From: Spirochaetia bacterium
GTDB taxonomy: Bacteria > Spirochaetota > Spirochaetia > PWKH01
Direction of reading: 5' to 3'
Assembly: GCA_007128345.1 (NCBI GenBank)
Contig: SKXS01000120.1
Location: forward strand, 1 to 9,052
Length of the DNA: 9,052 nucleotides
Positions 1 to 6,722 of this stretch are shown piece after piece; position 1 is the first letter of the stretch; each line of letters begins with the position of its first letter. Both the position numbers and the translations under genes were made by a program. Under the pieces are notes generated by a model. It was given only the letters and a program-made list of their open reading frames with translations. It was not told the DNA's origin and made no database searches.

Positions 1-2934
1 CACCGTCACGGTGCCCTGTTCAATCTCTACTTTAAGATTACCCGTAAGCATGGCGTCATAGGAGAGCTGCATGGCTTCAAATGTATACGAAGAGGGAACA
101 AAAGCCTGCTGAGGTGCGGTGAACTCGATGGAAAGGTACTGAGGCACCCATTGGAAGAGGTAGAAATGCATGCGGGTAACAATGGGAACCGTACCGACGT
201 AGGTGTTGAACTTCGCAAAGGTCATCTCCTTGCCGTGCACGGTCATATGTATGTTCGCCGTACGCATGGGCTTCTTCACGAAGGGATTGCGGACAATAAC
301 CTCATCGGTGGTAAGCTCGCCGTAAAAATCAGGGTCGCGCATGGTTCCCGTAATGGTGAGGTATCCCGTCACGATACCCTCCTCAAACCATATTTGGTCC
401 TGTTCCAATGCATTGAGCGCAGTAAGGTCCAGCACCAGATCGTCCAGGAAGATCGTGAAGGTGCCGTCGGATTCCCACATACCTGACGCATTGGTCTGTA
501 TGGGAAACTGGTCACCCGCAGACACAGCAAATCGCTTTTCAACGGGATTGATGGAGATGAAGAGCTTGTCATCACGCGTTGAGCGTATGGTGTAGTCACC
601 GTTGTCCATAGATAGCGTAAGCGGCGAAATGTCGGCAACTTCATTCCCGTAGATGCGTATCTGCTTTGCTGTGAGAGTGATGTCGCTGCGTCTGAGCATT
701 CCTTGGATATCAAAGAGATCGAAGGGAGAGTCAACAGAGCCCAGGATGCCGTCTGCAGATACTACTGCGTCCACCAGCGGTTCAGTCAGGGTCTCCATGA
801 CCACCCGGGCGGTTGCGTGGAGTGCACCATCAGCAAAGTTAAACCCAGCTTCTAAGTGATCAAGCAGAAAATCCTCACGGCGGAATGTTCCCTGCTCTAT
901 GGTGATGCCCGTACTGTCCATTCCCGCTGTAAGCGAGAGGGAGTAAACCCGTTCACCGGAGGAGACTTCAGGCATATCCAGGTCAGCGGTAACCGTCAGT
1001 GCATCCAGGGGACCGAAGAACTCAATAGAGCCTTGGTAGAATCCGCTTCCTATGGGCAGAGGAATGCGTTCAGTCCTGCCTTGATCTATCGTCACCTCAC
1101 CATAGTAGTAACCGTCATAGTTATCGACTGAAAGCGTATAGGTCTCGACTGCATCGCTCAGAACCAGAGATGCCCTGCGCATCGATCGTTCATGGAGATC
1201 AATAATAACCGAGCCGTCACCCGACAGCAGACCGGTTCCGTCTGCGTAGGTAATATCCTCTATGGTAATGTGCTGCTGGTTTCCCCTGGCACGGAAGGAA
1301 ACATCCGCCTGCTGATCACCCAGGGCAATCCCCTGGATGTCCATACGCTCAAGGGAGAAGCTCCACTGCTCCAGGGACTGTACCGCTGCTGCCGCTGAGC
1401 CGGATGACACCGTATTGCTGAACATGCCCGCATCCAGCGGGAGAGGCAGGCTGCTCCATGAGGTAATGAGGTCCATGGTCCCTTCATGGTAGGCCAGTGA
1501 AAAGGCGAGATCCGCTTCCGGATGTGAAATCGCCCGCAGCTCAGGGAGAAAAAGGGTGAAGGGAACGGCGTACTGGTAATCGGAGAAGCGTACGAGGGTA
1601 TCTGAAAACTCCAGGCGAGTCGGGTCCTGGTAGGATATGAGGGTATTCAGGGAGACATCATCCTTGGAGAACCCTACCTTCACGGCGTATGGTCCGCCAT
1701 GCTGCAGTGAGAACGCAAGCACCTCGTCATCCAGGAGTTCGGGGATACGGACCTCGAGAAGCCCTGAGGGAGAGAGATCTTCAAGTTCCACAGAACCGCG
1801 GAAGCGGAAGGGATTGCCGTTTACCCGTCCCTGGATTGTCTGGGCAGTCAGCAGGTCTTCATCTCCGTAGACTTCGAGACGCAGTGCGGTGAGTGATGCC
1901 TCATCCATGAGCACTTCCGGTATGCGGATATCTGCCCGGTAGGAGATATCCTCAAAAGAGAGCCCCTCACCTATCACGGAAGAGACGCTGAGATTGACCT
2001 GGGCGTCTTTAACGCGGTGCAGGAGCTCAATTACGGGATGCGCATGCAGCACATCAAGCTCGTCGGAAAGGTTAAACCGGTCGCTTGTCACGTGCATCTG
2101 CATGCGCTGATCCGGGAAGTCATAGGTGAGGTTAAGCGACGTATTGAATGCAGAAAAGGAGAGGTAGAGCTCCTCCTCCTCAATCGTGAGGAAAAGCGGA
2201 TAGTCATTGAAGGATGCGATACCGGGCGCATCCACTGATAACGAGGAGCTCCCTAATGAGCTTTCCTCAAGGCGAATGGAGTGGTACAGAGAGCTTGGCT
2301 GATTTGTTGATACTTCCAGGACTGAACCGTCATCAAGGAGCGAATGCACAAGGAATAGGCTGGATGCAAAACTGCTCCGAACGGACAGCAGAAAGGGATT
2401 GAGTATCATATCGGCATCATTGATGTTCGTGTCGATGGTCACATCCCCGATGTGTGCCTCCCCGGTAATACGCCCGATCTTCAGGGGCACCCGGTCTGTG
2501 GTGAACAGCGGATCATCGGCAAGCAGGATGTCGGCAATATGCAGCAGCCACGGCCAGTGGAGCTCATGGGTGTAGTCAATGCGCATATGATCAATCGTAA
2601 TTTCAAGAAATGTGAATGAGAAGGGATCAGCAAAGAAGTCAAGGAAATTGTAGCTCAGCTTGAGGGTATCCATCTGGATTATGGGTTTATCAGGTTTTCC
2701 CGGGTCATGAAATCGTACATTGGTAAGGGTCGGCCCATGAAACAGCGACGGGGTCATGGAGTCATAGAGGATGTGCTTACCGGCAAATTCCTCTGCCGAC
2801 TCATATATCGGCACAATACGCTGCGCGAGCTCCTCCCGCGCGAAGGTGCGCACAGGGTATATAAAGAGCCCCATGGCGGCTGTCAAAAAGAGAGCAGTTA
2901 CTGATTGTATAAATACCTGTTTTACCGTTATCAT
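1..2934 (-). CDS. TamB-like inner-membrane-anchored envelope protein (DUF490/AsmA-like superfamily), C-terminus beyond window
   Basis: One uninterrupted minus-strand frame of 978 codons runs off the left edge, so the protein exceeds 978 residues. Residues about 5-25 form one hydrophobic segment after a short basic start (MITVKQ), a signal anchor leaving the rest outside the cytoplasm. The remainder is low in Cys and made of alternating polar/hydrophobic strands, as in long beta-helical lipid-transport proteins. The early stretch YDSMTPSLFHGPTLTNVRFH resembles the N-terminal repeat of spirochaete TamB proteins, and GYLTITGTMRDPDFYGELTT (near 350-290 in DNA) has the G-x-G-T-x-x-x-P-x-F-x-G-x-L pattern common in TamB/DUF490 proteins. 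The diagnostic C-terminal TamB domain is outside the window, so AsmA-like or DUF748-type relatives remain possible. TamB partners the BamA-family TamA or BamA and moves phospholipid or assists outer-membrane protein assembly. The start is the ATG at 2934, chosen because the hydrophobic anchor follows directly. No clear Shine-Dalgarno precedes it, and the frame stays open upstream into tmk (another ATG at 2991), which I judge unlikely. Confidence 0.75.
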   Translation of the reverse strand, partial: MITVKQVFIQSVTALFLTAAMGLFIYPVRTFAREELAQRIVPIYESAEEFAGKHILYDSMTPSLFHGPTLTNVRFHDPGKPDKPIIQMDTLKLSYNFLDFFADPFSFTFLEITIDHMRIDYTHELHWPWLLHIADILLADDPLFTTDRVPLKIGRITGEAHIGDVTIDTNINDADMILNPFLLSVRSSFASSLFLVHSLLDDGSVLEVSTNQPSSLYHSIRLEESSLGSSSLSVDAPGIASFNDYPLFLTIEEEELYLSFSAFNTSLNLTYDFPDQRMQMHVTSDRFNLSDELDVLHAHPVIELLHRVKDAQVNLSVSSVIGEGLSFEDISYRADIRIPEVLMDEASLTALRLEVYGDEDLLTAQTIQGRVNGNPFRFRGSVELEDLSPSGLLEVRIPELLDDEVLAFSLQHGGPYAVKVGFSKDDVSLNTLISYQDPTRLEFSDTLVRFSDYQYAVPFTLFLPELRAISHPEADLAFSLAYHEGTMDLITSWSSLPLPLDAGMFSNTVSSGSAAAAVQSLEQWSFSLERMDIQGIALGDQQADVSFRARGNQQHITIEDITYADGTGLLSGDGSVIIDLHERSMRRASLVLSDAVETYTLSVDNYDGYYYGEVTIDQGRTERIPLPIGSGFYQGSIEFFGPLDALTVTADLDMPEVSSGERVYSLSLTAGMDSTGITIEQGTFRREDFLLDHLEAGFNFADGALHATARVVMETLTEPLVDAVVSADGILGSVDSPFDLFDIQGMLRRSDITLTAKQIRIYGNEVADISPLTLSMDNGDYTIRSTRDDKLFISINPVEKRFAVSAGDQFPIQTNASGMWESDGTFTIFLDDLVLDLTALNALEQDQIWFEEGIVTGYLTITGTMRDPDFYGELTTDEVIVRNPFVKKPMRTANIHMTVHGKEMTFAKFNTYVGTVPIVTRMHFYLFQWVPQYLSIEFTAPQQAFVPSSYTFEAMQLSYDAMLTGNLKVEIEQGTVTV

Positions 2935-2956
2935 AAGGTTATACGTTATGTATAGT
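2928..2956 (+). promoter_or_regulatory. Candidate sigma-70-type promoter for tmk
   Basis: TTATCA (2928-2933) is separated by 17 bp from TATAGT (2951-2956), which matches the -10 consensus at five of six positions. The predicted start is near 2963, about 25 bp upstream of the tmk start codon. The -35 box overlaps the start codon of the divergent TamB-like gene. Found by eye against the E. coli-type consensus. The host's promoter preferences are unknown. Confidence 0.4.
2940..2954. repeat. Small inverted repeat in the tmk / TamB-like divergent gap
   Basis: TATAC (2940-2944) and GTATA (2950-2954) are perfect inverted arms around a 5-bp centre, overlapping the candidate tmk -10 box and lying just upstream of the TamB-like start codon. 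It could be an operator serving both divergent genes. The short, AT-rich arms can also arise by chance. Confidence 0.25.
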
Positions 2957-2973
2957 AAACGCTCGTATGCGAA

Positions 2974-2978
2974 AGAGG
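2974..2978 (+). promoter_or_regulatory. Ribosome binding site of tmk
   Basis: AGAGG lies 11 nt before the ATG at 2990 but only 5 nt before an in-frame GTG at 2984. The spacing favours GTG, whereas the conserved family start (a short lead-in to FFVFEGIDG) fits either. The two choices differ by two residues. Confidence 0.45.
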
Positions 2979-2989
2979 TTACGGTGAGC

Positions 2990-3610
2990 ATGGAAAGATT
3001 CTTTGTATTTGAAGGCATCGATGGAGCTGGTACCACGACGCAAAGCAAAATGCTCTACGATGCACTGTGTAGTGTGAACTGTCATGCCTTTCTCACCTGG
3101 GAGCCGACTGATTCTCCTGTCGGCTCTGTAATCCGTTCAATCCTCAACGGCACCTACCGTGCGGATCATGCCACCCTGAGCTACCTCTTTGCCGCTGACC
3201 GTCATGATCATCTCTGGAACCCTGACCATGGAATATACCATATGCTTCGCCGTGGTGTATACGTAGTGCAGGACCGGTATCTCTTCTCTTCCCTCGCCTA
3301 CCAGTCAGCGCACAGCGGCTACGATCTTATATACCAACTTAATAAGGATTTCCCTCTTCCGTCAATCACCTTCTTCTTCGACATACCCGTGGATATTTCC
3401 ATCCGCAGGCTCGAGGAACGAAACGGCATTCAGGAGATTTTCGAGCACCAGGAATTCCAGCAGCAGCTCCGCATAAGGTACATGCGGGCCTTCGATGACT
3501 TCTCAAAACAAACGGAGATCGTCATCATTGACGGGACCGGCACTCCTGAGGAGATCCATGCCCAAGTCTGGGACCGGGTCCGTCAGAGAATCAGCATGGC
3601 ATCGCCGTAG
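2990..3610 (+). CDS. tmk: Thymidylate kinase (dTMP kinase) with atypical P-loop
   Basis: Cytoplasmic enzyme that phosphorylates dTMP to dTDP with ATP, an essential step in dTTP synthesis. The product is 206 residues, normal for the family. Visible features: N-terminal strand and P-loop FFVFEGIDGAGTTTQ (residues 4-18), the dTMP-binding stretch TWEPTDSPVGSVIRSIL (36-52) with EPTDSP, LFAADRHDHL (66-75), the DRY-type motif QDRYLFSSLAYQS (94-106), and the lid-like segment RRLEERNGIQEIFE (139-152). The oddity is that the Walker A lysine (G-x4-G-K-[ST]) is threonine (T15). All other landmarks are intact, so I expect an active kinase of a variant lineage. It is the only plus-strand gene, divergent from the TamB-like gene, and its last 28 bp overlap the end of queA. 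A frame extending upstream to 2771 runs through the divergent gene and is not used. GTG at 2984 is a possible alternative start. Confidence 0.95.
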   Translation: MERFFVFEGIDGAGTTTQSKMLYDALCSVNCHAFLTWEPTDSPVGSVIRSILNGTYRADHATLSYLFAADRHDHLWNPDHGIYHMLRRGVYVVQDRYLFSSLAYQSAHSGYDLIYQLNKDFPLPSITFFFDIPVDISIRRLEERNGIQEIFEHQEFQQQLRIRYMRAFDDFSKQTEIVIIDGTGTPEEIHAQVWDRVRQRISMASP

Positions 3611-4614
3611 GAGTAGAAACGGTAGGAGAGGCGGACTGCTTCTTTGTATGCAGCCATGGTCCGCTCATATCCGGCAAACGCAGCGACGAGCACCAGCAGC
3701 GAAGACTTCGGGGTATGGAAGTTCGTAAAGAGGATGTCCACGGCACCGAAATCGTATCCCGGAGTGATGTAGAGCGAAGTATCCTTCGTTCCAGGAAGAA
3801 ATTCCCTCCCGTTCCACATAGTCTCCAAAGTCCGCATGGATGTGGTCCCCACTGCCGCGATCTTTCTTCCCGCATGCTTTGCCCGGTTGAGCTTGTCCGC
3901 TTCATCCTCTCCAAGGGTGCAGGTCTCGCTGTGTATCCGATGATCTTCGATATCATCGCTTCTAATGGGCAGGAACGTACCGAGGCCCACATGGAGGGTC
4001 ACCTCCACGATCTCAATGGATTTGTCCAGGAGAGAGACTTCAACCTCATTGGTGAAGTGGAGACCCGCTGTGGGCGCCGCAGCTGAACCGGGTATTTTTG
4101 CATAGGCAGTCTGGTAGCGTGCCTCATCCAGTTCACCGTCCTCCCGCCTGATGTACGGGGGAAGGGGCATATGACCGTAGGAGGTGAAATACGCTTCCCC
4201 GACAGCCTGGTCAAGCTGGACGGTCTTTACTGTGCATCCGTCATCATGATGCTCTCCGGTGATCATCCCGGTTATGTTCCCGGGAAAGAGATACCTGCTG
4301 CCCGGGTGCTGGCGCTTTGTCTTGCTGGTAATCGCATGCCATGTGCATGGATCAGCCTGCCGAAGGAAGAGGAATTCAACTTCGCCTTTGGTATCCTCCC
4401 TGCGGGCGTAGATCCGCGCTTTCCTGACACGGGAATTATTGCGCACAACCACCGTGCCCGGCTCCAGGAAGTCAGCCAGCTGGAGGACAGCTGCGTGCCG
4501 GTACACATCTGACTGCCGATCCAGTACAAAGAGCCTGCTCTTGTCACGTTCGGCAGAGGGATATTGTGCAATCAGGTGTTCGGGAAGCTCAAAAGAGAAG
4601 CTGCTGGTCTTCAT
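3583..4614 (-). CDS. queA: S-adenosylmethionine:tRNA ribosyltransferase-isomerase
   Basis: Cytoplasmic enzyme that transfers and isomerises the ribosyl group of S-adenosylmethionine onto 7-aminomethyl-7-deazaguanine in tRNA, giving epoxyqueuosine in the queuosine pathway. The 343 residues match the usual length. Family landmarks: FELPEHLIAQYPSAERDKSRL (8-28), RNNSRVRKAR (58-67, family usually NDTRV), YGHMPLPPYIRR (146-157), the signature PTAGLHFT (181-188), HVGLGTF (208-214), AVGTTSMRTLE (254-264), GYDFGAVDILFTNFHTPKSS (286-305) and the C-terminal SYRFYSYGDAML. The start is the ATG at 4614, preceded by AGGAG 4 nt upstream. An upstream in-frame ATG at 4647 would add 11 residues not typical of the family. 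The gene begins inside the 3' end of ruvB (26-bp overlap, different frame), indicating translational coupling, and ends 28 bp inside tmk. It looks like the last gene of the leftward operon. Confidence 0.97.
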   Translation of the reverse strand: MKTSSFSFELPEHLIAQYPSAERDKSRLFVLDRQSDVYRHAAVLQLADFLEPGTVVVRNNSRVRKARIYARREDTKGEVEFLFLRQADPCTWHAITSKTKRQHPGSRYLFPGNITGMITGEHHDDGCTVKTVQLDQAVGEAYFTSYGHMPLPPYIRREDGELDEARYQTAYAKIPGSAAAPTAGLHFTNEVEVSLLDKSIEIVEVTLHVGLGTFLPIRSDDIEDHRIHSETCTLGEDEADKLNRAKHAGRKIAAVGTTSMRTLETMWNGREFLPGTKDTSLYITPGYDFGAVDILFTNFHTPKSSLLVLVAAFAGYERTMAAYKEAVRLSYRFYSYGDAMLIL

Positions 4615-5611
4615 CGGACTCCTGCTTAGTCTTGCCGAAAAGCGCATAGGCTTTGCTGGTGGCCATACGTCCCCGCGGGGTTCGCTTCAGATATCCCTGC
4701 TGGATCATGAACGGCTCATAAAAATCCTCTAGCGACTCAATAGCCTCTCCCACTGATATCGCGAGTGTCTCCGCTCCCACCGGTCCTCCGTCAAAGCTGT
4801 GTATAATGGCTGAAAGGATGCTCCTGTCCTGCTCCTCAAGCCCGTACATGTCGATTCCCAGCTTGTCAAGCCCGTACGTGATGACCGATTCGGTAATCAC
4901 CCCGTCTCTCTTGATTTCAGCAAAGTCCCTCATGCGCCTGAGCAGGCGGTTGGCAACCCGGGGAGTGCCCCGGGAGCACTTCGACAGCGCCATGACTGCA
5001 TCATCTTCTATGTGTGCAGAGAGAATGCGTGAAGAGCGGTAGAGCACGTACTGGAGCTCTTCAGGAGAGTAGAATCCTATGCGGAAGTTAATCCCGAACC
5101 GGGTATAGAGCGGCGCGGCAACCATTCCCGCCTTGGTGGTTGCCCCGATAAGGGTAAACGGAGGTATGGGAATGCGGACCGTCCTGGCGGTAGGTCCCTG
5201 GCCGATGATCCAGTCCAGTTCGTAATCCTCCATGGCGATGTAGAGGATCTCCTCCAAAGCCGGCCGAAGACGATGCACCTCATCGATGAAGAGGACGCTT
5301 CCCTCCTGGAGCGTAGTGAGGATGCCCGCCAAATCCTTCGGCTTCTCCAGAGCAGGAGCTGATGTTGCCTTCAGTTCGCTTCCCATCTCATGGGCAATGA
5401 TTGTTGCTATAGTGGTCTTTCCCAATCCCGGTGGCCCTGATATAAACACGTGGTCCAGCGGTTCATTCCGCTTCCGTGCGGCATCGATGAAGATACGGAG
5501 ATTTTCCTTTAGAGCCTGCTGGCCCTGAAAATCCTTGAGCAGCTTCGGGCGCAGCACAATATCTTGCGCATCGTCCTGCTGGATCTCCCGTGAAAGTACC
5601 GAATCGTTCAT
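4589..5611 (-). CDS. ruvB: Holliday junction branch migration ATPase RuvB
   Basis: Hexameric AAA+ motor that, with RuvA, drives branch migration of Holliday junctions in recombination and replication-fork repair. From the ATG at 5611 the product is 340 residues, standard for RuvB. Visible motifs: an N-terminal segment rich in Asp/Glu leading to LRPKLLKDFQGQ, Walker A GPPGLGKTT (59-67), Walker B LFIDEVHRL (107-115) with the D-E pair at 110-111, sensor 1 region IGATT (155-159), arginine finger in PLYTRFG (R171), sensor 2 region GTPRVANRLLRR (215-226), and the winged-helix C-terminus including GPVGAETLA and a QGYLKRTPRGR motif. An in-frame GTG at 5617 would add two residues, but AAGGGG is spaced for 5611. 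The gene lies 9 bp after ruvA and overlaps queA at its 3' end, so it is co-transcribed and probably coupled to both. Confidence 0.98.
   Translation of the reverse strand: MNDSVLSREIQQDDAQDIVLRPKLLKDFQGQQALKENLRIFIDAARKRNEPLDHVFISGPPGLGKTTIATIIAHEMGSELKATSAPALEKPKDLAGILTTLQEGSVLFIDEVHRLRPALEEILYIAMEDYELDWIIGQGPTARTVRIPIPPFTLIGATTKAGMVAAPLYTRFGINFRIGFYSPEELQYVLYRSSRILSAHIEDDAVMALSKCSRGTPRVANRLLRRMRDFAEIKRDGVITESVITYGLDKLGIDMYGLEEQDRSILSAIIHSFDGGPVGAETLAISVGEAIESLEDFYEPFMIQQGYLKRTPRGRMATSKAYALFGKTKQESDEDQQLLF
4619..4623 (-). promoter_or_regulatory. Ribosome binding site of queA inside ruvB
   Basis: AGGAG on the minus strand, 4 nt before the queA ATG at 4614, lying wholly within the last codons of ruvB. 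It decides the queA start in favour of 4614 over 4647. Confidence 0.75.
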
Positions 5612-5616
5612 GGACA

Positions 5617-5622
5617 CCCCTT
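5617..5622 (-). promoter_or_regulatory. Ribosome binding site of ruvB overlapping the ruvA stop codon
   Basis: AAGGGG on the minus strand overlaps the TAA stop of ruvA (5621-5623) and lies 5 nt before the ruvB ATG at 5611. This spacing supports ATG 5611 over GTG 5617, which would be part of the site itself. Confidence 0.65.
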
Positions 5623-6211
5623 ACTGCGCGAGCAGCCGTATGGCTTCACGCATGATACCTGCCTCGCGATGCTCATCAGGCAATCCGGCAAGTTCCTGCC
5701 GCTTGAGCACCTCCTTGAGGGCATCCCGTGCCTGCTGGCGGTCATACCCCATCTGCACCAGCGCTTCCAGAAGTTCACCACCATGCTGAACGCTCTGGGA
5801 GTCCTCCAGATCCACCAGTTTCCCCTTGAGCGCCAGGATGATCTTCTGGGCGGTTTTCTTTCCAAGCCCGGGAGTGGATGCGAGCATCGTTACGTCATCC
5901 TTTCTGATAGCCTCAATAATTCTGGATGCCGGGATGCCCGAGAGCATCCGCAAGGCCTGCTTCGGTCCTATTCCCGATACCCCGATAAGATCAAGGAAGA
6001 GCGTTCGTTCCTGTTCATCAAAGAACCCCATGAGCAGCAGCTGGTCCTCTCTGTGATGCACATAGGTATAGATGCGGCAGTCGCTCCCCACAGCCGGAAG
6101 CTGGGAGAGGGTGGTATGGGAGATGAGCAGGGACCATTCAATGCTGCCGCAGAGCAGCAGCATGCTGCCGTCCCGCTTTCCTGTAAGCTTCCCGTACAGC
6201 GCGTGTATCAT
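5621..6211 (-). CDS. ruvA: Holliday junction DNA-binding protein RuvA
   Basis: Tetrameric protein that binds four-way junctions and loads the RuvB motor. The product is 196 residues, near the usual 190-205. Domain I (about 1-63) starts with MIHALYGKLTGK and forms the OB fold. Domain II carries two helix-hairpin-helix motifs, LIGVSGIGPKQA (75-86) and LASTPGLGKKTAQKI (110-124). A shorter linker follows, then domain III (about 145-196) with EALVQMGYDRQQARDAL, the RuvB-contacting UBA-like bundle. The start is the ATG at 6211, whose ATGA overlaps the ruvC stop by 4 bp. A GGGAGGG stretch lies about 11 nt upstream. An in-frame ATG at 6256 would add 15 residues ahead of the conserved MIHxxxG start and is rejected. 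The overlaps with ruvC and the 9-bp gap to ruvB indicate co-transcription and coupled translation. Confidence 0.97.
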   Translation of the reverse strand: MIHALYGKLTGKRDGSMLLLCGSIEWSLLISHTTLSQLPAVGSDCRIYTYVHHREDQLLLMGFFDEQERTLFLDLIGVSGIGPKQALRMLSGIPASRIIEAIRKDDVTMLASTPGLGKKTAQKIILALKGKLVDLEDSQSVQHGGELLEALVQMGYDRQQARDALKEVLKRQELAGLPDEHREAGIMREAIRLLAQ

Positions 6212-6702
6212 TGCTGGAGTATCCCTCCCAACCCTCTGCAGGTGTGCATGTGGCATACTGCGGCCGCCAGGGCATCCGAAGCATGGTTGAGCGCCTTACC
6301 CCGCTGCAAACCCAGGATAAACGCCACCATATGCTCAACCTGTGTCTTACTGGCCTTCCCCATGCCGGTGAGGGCAAGTTTGATCTGCAGGGGAGTATAG
6401 CAGGCAAACGCGATTTCGTGAAGACTGGTGAGGTGCAGCAGCGATCCGATCACCTTTGCAACCGGAATGGCGCTGGAAACGTTACGCAGAAAGAATATGT
6501 CCTCTATGCTCATGGCATCAGGGGTATATGCTGCTATGAGGGAGGAGACCTCTTCAGTGATGCGAAGGATGCGGTGTTCAAGCGGGAGATCGGTCTGTGT
6601 CCGTATGGTCCCGTAGGCAACTGCGGTAAGCCGGTTCGTACTGCCGTCTATCATCCCCCATCCAGTGGAAGCAATTCCCGGATCAATCCCTAGTACGTGC
6701 AT
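6208..6702 (-). CDS. ruvC: Crossover junction endodeoxyribonuclease RuvC
   Basis: Dimeric, metal-dependent endonuclease that cuts Holliday junctions symmetrically and completes the RuvAB reaction. The product is 164 residues, usual for the family. The four acidic/basic catalytic positions can be seen: D7 in LGIDPG, E67 in SIEDIFF, and H140 and D143 in NHASDALA. The basic GMGKASKTQVEHMV segment (113-126) is the conserved DNA-contacting region. The start at 6702 puts the first aspartate at residue 7 as in E. coli RuvC. No convincing Shine-Dalgarno precedes it (the 20-bp gap after yebC ends TGAACCC), so translation may depend on the upstream gene. Its TGA overlaps the ruvA ATG by 4 bp. Confidence 0.97.
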   Translation of the reverse strand: MHVLGIDPGIASTGWGMIDGSTNRLTAVAYGTIRTQTDLPLEHRILRITEEVSSLIAAYTPDAMSIEDIFFLRNVSSAIPVAKVIGSLLHLTSLHEIAFACYTPLQIKLALTGMGKASKTQVEHMVAFILGLQRGKALNHASDALAAAVCHMHTCRGLGGILQQ

Positions 6703-6722
6703 GGGTTCAGTATACCATGACG

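Noticed and set aside
151..1131. Several plus-strand open frames of 68-111 codons inside the TamB-like gene
   Set aside because: They are shadows opposite an intact minus frame of 978 codons, with no motifs, ribosome sites or mutual continuity.
2874..2934. Alternative start of the TamB-like gene at the in-frame ATG at 2874
   Set aside because: It would cut through the hydrophobic anchor and has no ribosome site. The ATG at 2934 retains a normal short basic N-terminus plus membrane segment.
2771..2989. N-terminal extension of tmk by 73 codons
   Set aside because: It would run through the start of the divergent TamB-like gene and add sequence absent from the Tmk family. A ribosome site and family-typical start exist near 2984-2990.
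5669..6400. Plus-strand open frame of 243 codons antisense to ruvA and ruvC
   Set aside because: It lies opposite well-conserved ruvA and ruvC, has no recognisable motif or ribosome site, and looks like a by-product of their codon use.
6211..6693. Plus-strand open frame of 160 codons almost exactly opposite ruvC
   Set aside because: ruvC has all catalytic residues in the minus frame. The antisense product has no family features.
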